Shown here: piece after piece, positions 44,359 to 55,191 of the stretch
Numbering within the stretch: position 1 is the stretch's first letter
How the letters are laid out: each line of letters starts with the position of its first letter
Source: Arthrobacter sp. 260
GTDB taxonomy: Bacteria > Actinomycetota > Actinomycetes > Actinomycetales > Micrococcaceae
Assembly: GCF_013116745.1 (NCBI RefSeq)
Contig: NZ_JABFOE010000001.1
Span: 469,798 to 533,797 of the forward strand
Reading direction: 5' to 3'
DNA: 64,000 nucleotides
The notes under the pieces: generated by a model
The model's input: only the letters and a program-made list of their open reading frames with translations
The model's database searches: none
Told to the model about the DNA's origin: nothing
Program-made: the position numbers and the translations under genes

Positions 44359-44829
44359 CTAGTCGACTCCCAGGTCCTTGCGGAGTTTTGCCACGTGGCC
44401 GGTAGCCCGAACGTTGTACTGGGCCAACTGCACCAGGCCGTCGGGCCCGACGACGACGGTTGAGCGGATCAGCCCCTCGTACACCTTCCCGTAGTTCTTC
44501 TTCTCTCCCCAGGCGCCCCACGCTTCGGCAACAGCGTGGTCTTCATCGGACAGCAAAGGGAAGGTGAGCTCCTCGGCGTCGGCGAATGAGCGGAGCTTGG
44601 ACACGCCGTCGGGGGAGATCCCCAGCACCGTGTAGCCGGCCGCGGCCAGGGAGGCGAGGTTGTCCCGGAAATCGCAGGCCTGGGTGGTGCAGCCGGGCGT
44701 GGACGCCGCGGGGTAGAAATACACTACGACGCTCTTACCGGCGTAGTCCTTCAGGGAGACGGTGGAACCGTCAGCGGAGGGCAGGGTGAAACCCGGCGCA
44801 GTGTCGCCTGACAATAGTCGTTCAGCCAT
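44359..44829 (-). CDS. bcp: Thioredoxin-dependent thiol peroxidase (Bcp/PrxQ)
   Basis: This 156-residue peroxiredoxin has the peroxidatic loop PAASTPGCTTQACDFRD, with the peroxidatic Cys and the resolving Cys five residues later, as in Bcp/PrxQ, and SPDGVSKLRSF. It reduces peroxides using thioredoxin in the cytosol. GGAGGA lies about 9 bases before the ATG. It is divergent from a MarR gene that might sense related stress, though that regulator has no Cys. Confidence 0.93.
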   Translation of the reverse strand: MAERLLSGDTAPGFTLPSADGSTVSLKDYAGKSVVVYFYPAASTPGCTTQACDFRDNLASLAAAGYTVLGISPDGVSKLRSFADAEELTFPLLSDEDHAVAEAWGAWGEKKNYGKVYEGLIRSTVVVGPDGLVQLAQYNVRATGHVAKLRKDLGVD

Positions 44830-44993
44830 TTTCGGTATTCCTCCAGCTATTTATTTCAGTTGCCTTGCACGTGGTTGCGCTGACACTTTTTCCAAATCGG
44901 TAGCTATCATAAGTAAATAAGGTCGATACGTTCGAAACTACACCCCGTCAGCGGGACCAAGATCAACGCCATGCTGCTGCGTGGCGAGAGGAA

Positions 44994-45521
44994 GTGCTTT
45001 CTTTTATGCCGGACCTGGAGCAATGGCCCACCGGTCGGCTGCTGACAACCGCGGCTCGCCTTGTTGAACACGCGTGGAATGAACGGCTGGTAACGCTGGG
45101 CGTCACCCATGCCGGTGTCATTGCGCTGGGCGTCCTCGCTGCGCAGGGCCCGATGACGCAGGCGTCGCTCGCGCAAATCGTCAGGGTTCAGGCACAAACG
45201 ATGGGCAAAACGCTCTCCCGGCTTGAGACGAGAGGCCACATCTCACGCACGCGAAATGATCTTGACCGTCGCAGCCATATGGTTTCCATAACGGATGCTG
45301 GACGCAGTGTCCTTGTTCAGGCAAAAGATATTGAACGCACGCTCGTGACAGGTGAGGGTCTCGTCTCGGACGAGCTGCGCGACCATCTGCAGGGCCTGAT
45401 CCGTGAACTCGGTGCACCCCGCTGGAACTCCAGCCTCCCCGTGGCACCCAATCCCGATGGTTCGCTGCCCACAGTCGGTCTGTCGGACGGGCCGAACATC
45501 GTGGTCGCAGGCGAGCTCTAA
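44994..45521 (+). CDS. MarR-family transcriptional regulator
   Basis: The 175-residue protein has the MarR winged helix: LTTAARLVEHAWNERL, GPMTQASLAQIVRVQAQTMGKTLSRLETRGHISRTRNDLDRRSHMVSITDAG. It contains no Cys, so it is not a thiol-based OhrR-like sensor. The C-terminal 40 residues are Gly/Pro-rich and unlike the family. The start is GTG at 44994 or ATG at 45006; both share the GAGAGGAAG upstream. The divergent neighbour is bcp and the likely target is its own promoter region. Confidence 0.82.
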   Translation: MLSFMPDLEQWPTGRLLTTAARLVEHAWNERLVTLGVTHAGVIALGVLAAQGPMTQASLAQIVRVQAQTMGKTLSRLETRGHISRTRNDLDRRSHMVSITDAGRSVLVQAKDIERTLVTGEGLVSDELRDHLQGLIRELGAPRWNSSLPVAPNPDGSLPTVGLSDGPNIVVAGEL

Positions 45522-45527
45522 AGCACT

Positions 45528-45938
45528 TCACCACACCAGGTCGAGGTCGCTGTGCGCTGCATACAATAGGCGATCCGGATCATCAAGGACGTCGACGGGC
45601 CGGTCTCCGCCGAGGTAGCCGTTCGGTGAGCAGAACCACTGCAGCAGGTGCCGGTCCTTCCATCCGCCGGCCAGGCCGATAGCGGCCACCCTCGCGATCA
45701 TGGGGCGCGCCTGACCAGTGACGGGATCGAATTGGAATCCCGGGTAGAGGACCCGACCTGCACGGGTGACCACGCCGAGGATCTGTCGCTTCGCTGCGAG
45801 GCATCCCGCAGGAGGGGAGCCCGGACCAACCAACTGGTCAACCTCTGATCCGGTCAGCATGCCGAACTCGGAGGCAATTGACGCCCACCGACCGCGGGCC
45901 ACCCTCCGACTTATCTCACCGGTTCGTAGATCCCGCAT
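45528..45938 (-). CDS. Xre/MbcA/ParS toxin-binding-domain-like protein, orphan
   Basis: The C-terminal half (RHLLQWFCSPNGYLGGDRPVDVL and the following DPDRLLYAA) resembles the DUF2384-type toxin-binding domain of MbcA/ParS antitoxins. The middle (GPGSPPAGCLAAKRQILGVV, LYPGFQFDPVTG) fits the same proteins. No RES-domain toxin gene is adjacent. The ATG at 45938 has GGAGGG 9 bases upstream and gives 136 residues; starts at 45956 or 46010 (TTG) are possible. It may be a lone antitoxin-like DNA-binding protein. Identification is by pattern only. Confidence 0.6.
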   Translation of the reverse strand: MRDLRTGEISRRVARGRWASIASEFGMLTGSEVDQLVGPGSPPAGCLAAKRQILGVVTRAGRVLYPGFQFDPVTGQARPMIARVAAIGLAGGWKDRHLLQWFCSPNGYLGGDRPVDVLDDPDRLLYAAHSDLDLVW

Positions 45939-46030
45939 GGCAGGGTTGCCCTCCATGCGGCCAACGTACTGCGGTTCGTGGTCCGCGGGAAGGGTCAGGG
46001 GCAACTGCAACCAAACCGGTATCGGGGCAC

Positions 46031-46070
46031 AAAAAAACCGCCTGTCCGGTCGTGCTGCCGGTCAGACGGT
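46031..46070 (-). terminator. Terminator of the tRNA-Lys gene
   Basis: Arms at 46037-46049 and 46058-46070 pair at 11 of 13 positions. Read on the minus strand they are followed by a run of seven Ts (46037-46031). It starts 11 bases after the tRNA 3' end. Confidence 0.85.
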
Positions 46071-46080
46071 TTTCGCTGTG

Positions 46081-46153
46081 TGCACCCCCCGGGACTTGAA
46101 CCCGGAACCCTCTGATTAAGAGTCAGATGCTCTGCCAATTGAGCTAGAGGTGC
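46081..46153 (-). tRNA. tRNA-Lys (anticodon CUU)
   Basis: The minus strand forms a 73-base cloverleaf. The acceptor arms are GCACCTC and GGGGTGC with one G-U pair and discriminator A, and the D-arm contains AGCTCAATTGGCAGAGC. The anticodon stem CTGAC/ATCAG-type encloses CTCTTAA, giving CTT. The T-arm contains GGTTCAAGTCC. CCA is not encoded. Confidence 0.95.
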
Positions 46154-46234
46154 GTGTTGTTTTCGGCCCATCGGGCCAACCGCAACAGCATGAAACTCTA
46201 CCAGCACATTTGCTCAAACCTGAAATTGGGAGTG

Positions 46235-47362
46235 CTACTGGACGGCGACGCTGAGGATTCGGGACCCGGTGCCCTCATTGGTAGCAATCCACAGGGTGCC
46301 GTTCCCGGCATCAATCACGTCCCGCAGGCGGCCATGGTTGCCGTCGAAGTGGCTGACGGGTGTGCCCGCTGCCCCCGATTGCAGCGGCACCTGCCAGAGC
46401 CGCTCCCCACGGAGGCCGCCCAGGTAGGCGACATCGTCGAGGATCGCCATCCCACTCGGTGATGAGGAAGCGGTCGAGGGCCACACCACCTGGGCATCGA
46501 TGAAACCGTCCCTTCCCGGCGCGCCGGTGACCTCGGGCCAGCCGTAGTTGCCGCCGGGAGTGATGAGGTTCAGCTCGTCGTCCACCTCCGGACCGAATTC
46601 ACTGGCCCAGAGTTGTCCGGCCGAATCCCAGGCGAGGCCCTGCACATTCCGGTGTCCAAGGCTGTAGACGGGGGACCCCTCCACCGGATTACCGGGGGCC
46701 GGCTCACCGTCGGCCGTGATGCGCAGGATCTTTCCCGCCAGGCTGTCTGGATCCTGTGCCAGGGGCCCGTCGGCGGCGTCCCCGGTCCCCACATAGAGGA
46801 ACCCGTCCGGCCCGAACTTGATGCGGCCACCGTTGTGGATGTTGGCCTTTGGGAGGCCCGTCAGGATGTCCTCGGGATCACCCAGCCCGTCGTCGTCGTA
46901 CCGGAGGCTGACAATCCGGTTATCGGTAGGGCTGGTGAGGTAGGCGAACAGCTTCGGGTCGGTGGCGAAGTCAGGGCCCACCGCGAGGCCAAGCAGTCCG
47001 CCCTCGCCCGCGGCGGCAATCGAACCGGCGAGGGAGCCGACTTCCGACACTTCGCCGTCGACCACGCGTCGGATCTCCCCGGACTCCCGTTCCGAGACCA
47101 GCACCGATCCGTCGGGCAATGCGGCCATGCTCCAGGGCACCTGAAAGCCGTTGGCAAGCGTGTCGGCGTCCGATAGCGCGGGCAGTGCTGATGGTGATGC
47201 TGATGCTGGTGGAGCGACGACGCCGGGGCTGGCCGTCGATCCGGCAGAGGGAGGGCCCCCGCCGACCAGCGGTGCGGGATCTGGCCCCGCGCAGGCAGCG
47301 ATAGCCGCCATCCCCAGGACCGTGACCGCCGCAAGGCTCCAACGCCGCGGGCCAAAAACCAA
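46235..47362 (-). CDS. PQQ-type sugar (glucose/sorbosone) dehydrogenase lipoprotein
   Basis: The 375-residue protein has a short signal with lipobox IAAC, an Ala/Ser/Pro linker, then a six-bladed propeller of the soluble glucose dehydrogenase family: VPWSMAALPDGSVLVSERESGEI, GEGGLLGLAVGPDF, NIHNGGRIKFGPDGFLYVGTGDA, GHRNVQGLAWD, NYGWPEV. PQQ use is predicted from the family and the cofactor may be absent in practice. The start is TTG at 47362 with GAGGAC upstream, 6 bases after the end of the small membrane-protein gene, so the two are co-transcribed. Confidence 0.85.
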   Translation of the reverse strand: MVFGPRRWSLAAVTVLGMAAIAACAGPDPAPLVGGGPPSAGSTASPGVVAPPASASPSALPALSDADTLANGFQVPWSMAALPDGSVLVSERESGEIRRVVDGEVSEVGSLAGSIAAAGEGGLLGLAVGPDFATDPKLFAYLTSPTDNRIVSLRYDDDGLGDPEDILTGLPKANIHNGGRIKFGPDGFLYVGTGDAADGPLAQDPDSLAGKILRITADGEPAPGNPVEGSPVYSLGHRNVQGLAWDSAGQLWASEFGPEVDDELNLITPGGNYGWPEVTGAPGRDGFIDAQVVWPSTASSSPSGMAILDDVAYLGGLRGERLWQVPLQSGAAGTPVSHFDGNHGRLRDVIDAGNGTLWIATNEGTGSRILSVAVQ

Positions 47363-47368
47363 GGCGGC

Positions 47369-47704
47369 CTAGTCCTCGGTCCGGCGTGCCGGCGGCTCGG
47401 GGCCATCTGCGGGCGGAGGGGTCTCGGCCGCCGGGGCAGCAAGCGGAGCTCGGGAATCAGTGGGAGCTGGGGCATCAGTGGGATCGGGCTCAGCCGGTGG
47501 GCGGTGGAGACCCGATTCCGGGGCCGAATTCATCACCAGAGGAGGCTGGGGGACGGCGTCGGTGAGGCCCTGGGTCATGGTGGGCGCCTCGTGGTCAAAC
47601 TCGCCGCGCCCAGCACTGTCGGACTCGCCCGACCGGCGGCCCCGGAACCACCAGACCGCTCCGATCACGACGACGATCAGCACTACCCAGAGAACTACAT
47701 CCAT
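47369..47704 (-). CDS. Small single-pass membrane protein with Pro-rich tail
   Basis: From the ATG at 47704 the 111-residue product has one membrane segment (VVLWVVLIVVVIGAVWWF) followed by a stop-transfer RGRR and a disordered Pro/Ala/Asp/Glu-rich tail of about 80 residues. I do not recognise a family. It precedes the sugar-dehydrogenase lipoprotein gene by 6 bases and is divergent from the 2-hydroxyacid dehydrogenase gene. Confidence 0.7.
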   Translation of the reverse strand: MDVVLWVVLIVVVIGAVWWFRGRRSGESDSAGRGEFDHEAPTMTQGLTDAVPQPPLVMNSAPESGLHRPPAEPDPTDAPAPTDSRAPLAAPAAETPPPADGPEPPARRTED

Positions 47705-47821
47705 GCCACACACCCGCTTCCTGCTGGACAATCGGACTCCCTCGACCGTACGACCAACCTTCCCGGGTGTCTACCAGTCCGCCCATGTTGCCGCACGCAG
47801 CAGGGCGCTAGGCTTTTGAGG

Positions 47822-48772
47822 ATGAAAACGATCAGGACAGTCTCAGTACCCAGCGAAGAAATGCTCGAAGCGCTTCAACCGGCGCCGGAGGGGATTCAGC
47901 TGGTGCTGTGGGATTTCACCGGCGAGCCCGTCGGAGCTGACCTTGCTGACATTGACGCGGCGATCCTGCCGTACATGTCCTCGCCGGACCAGTTCGGCGA
48001 AGCAGTGAAGAGCGCTCCCAACCTGCGGCTGGTGCATACGCAGTCCACCGGGTACGAGGGCATCCCGGAGCTGGTGGGCGAGGACGTCGCCGTCGTGAGT
48101 GCTGCAGGTGTCCATGCCGCTGCCACTGCTGAACTCGCCCTCGGCCTGATGATCGCCTCCCTGCGCGGTATTGACGACGCCGTTCGGAACCAGACCCTGG
48201 GCCAGTGGAAACCGGCACGCTATCCCGGCCTCGCGGACCGCAGGGTGCTCCTGGTGGGTGTCGGGGGGATCGGCGTCGAGATCGCCCGAAGGCTTGCTCC
48301 GTTTGAGGTCGAACTGACCCGGGTGGGCAGTGCAGCGCGCGACGATGAATCCGGACACGTTCATGGGACCGATGAGCTGGTGGGGCTGGCCGCTCAGGCA
48401 GAGGTGCTGGTGATCATCACGCCGCTCACTGACTCGACGCGGTCCCTGATCAACGCCGAGGTGCTGGCTGCGATGCCCGACGGCGCACTGGTCGTCAACG
48501 TTGCCCGCGGCGCCGTCGTGGACAGCGAGGCGCTGACCTCCGAGGTGGTGTCCGGTCGGCTGAAGGCGGCCGTGGACGTGTTCGATCCGGAACCGGTCCC
48601 CGAGGGCCATCCGCTGTGGTCAGCCACCGGCTCATTGATCACCCCCCACAGCGGAGGCAATACCGGCGCATTCTGGCCACGCATGATCAAGCTGCTGCAA
48701 CGCCAGCTGGACAGCTTCGCCGCAGGCGAGGAGCCGGAAAACCTGGTGCAGCGCGGATCCCTCTTCAGCTGA
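47822..48772 (+). CDS. D-isomer-specific 2-hydroxyacid dehydrogenase
   Basis: The 316-residue protein has the NAD-binding GVGGIGVEIARRL, LVVNVARGAVVDSEAL (catalytic Arg), VDVFDPEPVP (Glu) and TPHSGGNT (His), the canonical triad of the family. It probably reduces a 2-oxoacid to a D-2-hydroxyacid, or the reverse. The exact substrate is unknown. I start at the ATG at 47822; the longer open frame upstream overlaps the divergent membrane-protein gene and is not coding. Confidence 0.87.
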   Translation: MKTIRTVSVPSEEMLEALQPAPEGIQLVLWDFTGEPVGADLADIDAAILPYMSSPDQFGEAVKSAPNLRLVHTQSTGYEGIPELVGEDVAVVSAAGVHAAATAELALGLMIASLRGIDDAVRNQTLGQWKPARYPGLADRRVLLVGVGGIGVEIARRLAPFEVELTRVGSAARDDESGHVHGTDELVGLAAQAEVLVIITPLTDSTRSLINAEVLAAMPDGALVVNVARGAVVDSEALTSEVVSGRLKAAVDVFDPEPVPEGHPLWSATGSLITPHSGGNTGAFWPRMIKLLQRQLDSFAAGEEPENLVQRGSLFS

Positions 48773-48820
48773 GCCGCGCACGCTCAGCGCGCCGGCCGCC
48801 AACGCTCAGGGCAGGACAAG

Positions 48821-49312
48821 CTAGGCCATCGCGACGAAGGCCGTCATGAACGCGTCGAAATCGGTGTGATCCTCCCGCTGGTCGATGACCAGGCGGGCGT
48901 GGGGTCCAGAGCTGAACCGGGCCTCCGGCTGGACACCGAACCGGAAGGTCTTGCCCGTACTGGTGCCCACCTCAAAGCGGCCGTTGGCGAGGCGGTAGGC
49001 GTGCGACAGGTTGGTCATATTGATTTCCACCGGGACGCCGGTAGCCGTGAGCGTGTGCGAGTCCACGGGGGCGATCATGATCTCCGTGGGCTTCCACCGG
49101 TAGCCCACCACGTAATACCTGGGCGTCACCACGCGGGCACCGTCGGACTCCCGCTGCTGGAAGTGTTCGTTGGCCGCGAAGACCAGGTTGTAGTCGCCGT
49201 AGTTGGGGATCTGTGAATCGAAGACCCTGCGGAGATCGTCTTTGAGCTGGTTGCTGTCGGGTGCCCTCTTAGGCGGGTCCGGCTGGGAAGTGTCCGATGG
49301 AGGCGTCGACAT
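48821..49312 (-). CDS. Conserved hypothetical protein
   Basis: From the ATG at 49312 the 163-residue product has a Pro/Asp-rich N-terminus of 20 residues, then a beta-rich region (YNLVFAANEHFQ, YYVVGYRWKPTEIMIAPVD and VEINMTNLSHAYRL) that could be a PH-like or lipocalin-like barrel. There is no membrane segment or catalytic motif, and I do not recognise the family. The open frame extends to 49825, but that part is antisense to ilvD. Confidence 0.7.
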   Translation of the reverse strand: MSTPPSDTSQPDPPKRAPDSNQLKDDLRRVFDSQIPNYGDYNLVFAANEHFQQRESDGARVVTPRYYVVGYRWKPTEIMIAPVDSHTLTATGVPVEINMTNLSHAYRLANGRFEVGTSTGKTFRFGVQPEARFSSGPHARLVIDQREDHTDFDAFMTAFVAMA

Positions 49313-49373
49313 AGTGCCAAGTTTACGTGCCCGGGCGTTCTTCGGCTGAGGTGAGGTTCCCGTAACAGGCCGG

Positions 49374-49392
49374 TCACATGGCGAACATGTGA
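49374..49392. promoter_or_regulatory. Perfect inverted repeat upstream of ilvD, candidate operator
   Basis: TCACATG and CATGTGA flank five bases (GCGAA). The element lies 27 bases before the ilvD start and overlaps the expected core promoter (TAGACT at 49406 is a possible -10). No bound factor can be named from the window. Confidence 0.5.
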
Positions 49393-49418
49393 AACCGCTT
49401 ACGCCTAGACTTTCACCC

Positions 49419-51122
49419 ATGAGCGTGGAAACTACCCCTGATATCAAGCCGCGAAGCCGGGCCGTCACCGATGGATTTGAGCGGGCTCCGGCCCGTGGAA
49501 TGCTCCGGGCCGTCGGTATGGGCGACGACGATTTTGCCAAGCCGCAGATTGGCGTCGCGAGTTCGTGGAACGAAATTACCCCCTGCAACCTGTCCCTGAA
49601 CCGGCTTGCGCAGAGCGCCAAGGAAGGCGTGCATGCCGGCGGCGGATTCCCCATGCAGTTCGGCACCATCTCCGTCTCCGACGGCATCTCCATGGGACAC
49701 TCCGGGATGCATTTCTCGCTGGTCTCGCGGGAAGTGATCGCCGATTCGGTGGAAACGGTCATGGAAGCCGAACGGATCGACGGGTCAGTGCTGCTCGCAG
49801 GGTGCGACAAGTCGCTGCCCGGCATGCTGATGGCAGCGGCACGGCTGAATCTTGCCAGCGTCTTCCTCTACGGCGGATCGATCATGCCGGGCTGGGTGAA
49901 GCTTGAGGACGGCACCGAACGCGAAGTGACGCTGATCGACGCGTTCGAGGCGGTGGGTGCCTGTGCCGCCGGCAAGATGAGCGAGGAAGACCTCACCCGC
50001 ATCGAGAAGGCTGTCTGCCCCGGCGAAGGAGCCTGCGGTGGCATGTACACGGCCAACACCATGGCCTGCATCGGCGAAGCGCTCGGCATGTCACTACCCG
50101 GCTCGGCGGCCCCGCCGTCGGCCGACCGCCGCCGCGACGAGTTCGCCCGCAAATCCGGTGAGGCGGTCGTCAACCTGCTGCGCCTGGGCATCACCGCGCG
50201 CGACATCATGACCCGCAAGGCGTTCGAGAACGCGATTGCCGTCACCATGGCCTTCGGCGGTTCGACCAACGCCGTACTTCACCTGCTCGCCATCGCCCGC
50301 GAGGCCGAGGTGGAACTGACCCTCGACGACTTCAACCGCATCGGCGACAAGATCCCGCACCTCGGGGACCTCAAGCCGTTCGGCCGCTACGTCATGACCG
50401 ACGTCGACAAGGTAGGCGGCGTTCCCGTCATCATGCGCGCCCTGCTCGACGCCGGGCTGCTGCATGGCGACGTCATGACCGTCACCGGCAAGACGCTCGC
50501 CGAGAACCTGGCCTCGATCAACCCGCCGGACCTCGACGGCAAGATCCTCCGAGCGCTGGACAACCCCATCCACGCCAGCGGCGGCATCACCATCGTCAAG
50601 GGATCGCTGGCACCCGAGGGCGCCGTCGTCAAGACCGCAGGCTTCGACGCCGAGGTGTTCGAAGGAACCGCCCGCGTGTTCGAGCGGGAGCAGGGAGCCC
50701 TGAAGGCGCTCGCCGACGGCGAGGTCAAAGCCGGCGACGTCGTCGTCATCCGCTACGAGGGCCCCAAGGGCGGCCCGGGAATGCGCGAGATGCTCGCCAT
50801 CACCGGCGCGATCAAGGGTGCAGGCCTCGGCAAGGATGTGCTGCTGCTGACCGACGGACGCTTCTCCGGAGGCACCACCGGCCTGTGCATTGGACACGTC
50901 GCTCCCGAAGCCGTCGACGGCGGGCCGATCGCGTTCGTGAAGGACGGCGACCGGATCCGGGTCGACATCCCCAACAAGAGCTTCGACCTACTGGTTGACG
51001 AGGCCGAGCTGGAAAGCCGCAAGGTGGGCTGGGAGCCCCTGCCAGCGATCTACACCAAGGGCGTGCTGGCCAAGTACGCGAAGCTGGTGCACTCGGCCTC
51101 CGAGGGTGCTTACTGCGGCTAA
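49419..51122 (+). CDS. ilvD: Dihydroxy-acid dehydratase
   Basis: The 567-residue iron-sulphur enzyme dehydrates 2,3-dihydroxyacids in valine, leucine and isoleucine synthesis. It has [52 protein letters not shown] (cluster Cys ligands) and [17 protein letters not shown]. The ATG at 49419 fits the family start; an ATG 30 bases upstream lacks support. The ilvBNC operon follows after a 379-base gap and an intervening terminator, so ilvD is a separate transcript. Confidence 0.95.
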   Translation: MSVETTPDIKPRSRAVTDGFERAPARGMLRAVGMGDDDFAKPQIGVASSWNEITPCNLSLNRLAQSAKEGVHAGGGFPMQFGTISVSDGISMGHSGMHFSLVSREVIADSVETVMEAERIDGSVLLAGCDKSLPGMLMAAARLNLASVFLYGGSIMPGWVKLEDGTEREVTLIDAFEAVGACAAGKMSEEDLTRIEKAVCPGEGACGGMYTANTMACIGEALGMSLPGSAAPPSADRRRDEFARKSGEAVVNLLRLGITARDIMTRKAFENAIAVTMAFGGSTNAVLHLLAIAREAEVELTLDDFNRIGDKIPHLGDLKPFGRYVMTDVDKVGGVPVIMRALLDAGLLHGDVMTVTGKTLAENLASINPPDLDGKILRALDNPIHASGGITIVKGSLAPEGAVVKTAGFDAEVFEGTARVFEREQGALKALADGEVKAGDVVVIRYEGPKGGPGMREMLAITGAIKGAGLGKDVLLLTDGRFSGGTTGLCIGHVAPEAVDGGPIAFVKDGDRIRVDIPNKSFDLLVDEAELESRKVGWEPLPAIYTKGVLAKYAKLVHSASEGAYCG

Positions 51123-51137
51123 CCGCCGAACCGTGAA

Positions 51138-51172
51138 CTCTGGTGGGTCCAGGACCCCTGAACCCACCAGAG
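51138..51172 (+). terminator. Terminator-like hairpin after ilvD
   Basis: CTCTGGTGGGT (51138-51148) pairs perfectly with ACCCACCAGAG (51162-51172), and an inner CAGG/CCTG extends the stem after one mismatch. There is no T-run; it begins 15 bases after the ilvD stop. Confidence 0.65.
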
Positions 51173-51221
51173 CCCACTTCTCGACGGGGAAATCCGACCC
51201 CCGACGGTCCACCGACAACAT

Positions 51222-51265
51222 CAGTTAGTGTCCACTAACTGGACGGTGTGTCCACATAGTGAGAC
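51222..51265. promoter_or_regulatory. Operator-like elements upstream of ilvB
   Basis: CAGTTAGTG and CACTAACTG (51222-51230, 51233-51241) form a perfect palindrome around two bases. TGTCCAC occurs at 51229-51235 and again at 51249-51255, exactly 20 bases apart. The second copy is part of TGTCCACATAGTGAGAC (51249-51265), which is like sites bound by IclR-type NdgR/LtbR regulators of branched-chain genes, as I recall them. A TTGACA -35 box follows at 51281. Confidence 0.5.
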
Positions 51266-51315
51266 GGCAGAGGGTGCCGTTTGACACCCCCTGAGGGTGA
51301 GTGGAAACTACAGAT

Positions 51316-51363
51316 ATGCAACACGATTCCGTAGTAGTCCTTCTTACCAAGCGCGTGGCCTAA
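51316..51363 (+). CDS. Leader peptide of the ilvBNC attenuator (15 residues)
   Basis: An ATG at 51316 opens MQHDSVVVLLTKRVA. Five consecutive branched-chain codons (Val-Val-Val-Leu-Leu) make it a regulatory peptide: ribosome stalling at scarce Val or Leu tRNA would shift the RNA fold. The codons GCGCGTG near its end (51351-51357) can pair with CACGCGC (51386-51392), and its Val codons can pair with TACTACG just after. A TTGACA at 51281 places the start of transcription close to the ATG, so the peptide may be leaderless. Confidence 0.85.
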   Translation: MQHDSVVVLLTKRVA

Positions 51364-51392
51364 AGCCCGACTGGTAGTACTACGTCACGCGC

Positions 51393-51430
51393 AACCCCTC
51401 ACGGAGCCAACCAGGCTGAGGGGTTTTTTT
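51393..51430 (+). terminator. Attenuator terminator before ilvB
   Basis: AACCCCTCA (51393-51401) pairs perfectly with TGAGGGGTT (51417-51425) and is followed by a run of seven Ts. It lies 30 bases after the leader-peptide stop and 72 bases before ilvB, as expected of the terminator arm of a branched-chain attenuator. Confidence 0.9.
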
Positions 51431-51501
51431 GTTCCCACCGGACACAAAGCGCACGACACCCGAAGTACACGTGCAGTACCGATTCATCAAGGAAGTCACC
51501 A

Positions 51502-53391
<1,890 letters not shown>

Positions 53392-53392
53392 G

Positions 53393-55014
<1,622 letters not shown>

Positions 55015-55041
55015 GCCAGCCCCGCTGGTGATCCGGCAGCT

Positions 55042-55079
55042 GCACTCGGCCAGGGCGCTCAGGCGTCCTGGCCGAGTGC
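55042..55079 (+). terminator. Long hairpin after ilvC
   Basis: GCACTCGGCCAGG (55042-55054) pairs perfectly with CCTGGCCGAGTGC (55067-55079), a 13-base-pair stem with a 12-base loop. It begins 28 bases after the ilvC stop and separates ilvBNC from serA. No strong T-run follows. Confidence 0.75.
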
Positions 55080-55191
55080 TGTCCGGGCATCGCCGGTAAC
55101 AAAGCGGCCCAGAGGCAGCGCCCCAATAGACTGGCCACACCGCCACGAATTCACTCATTCACACCCAGCACAGCAGCGAAGGATCACACCC

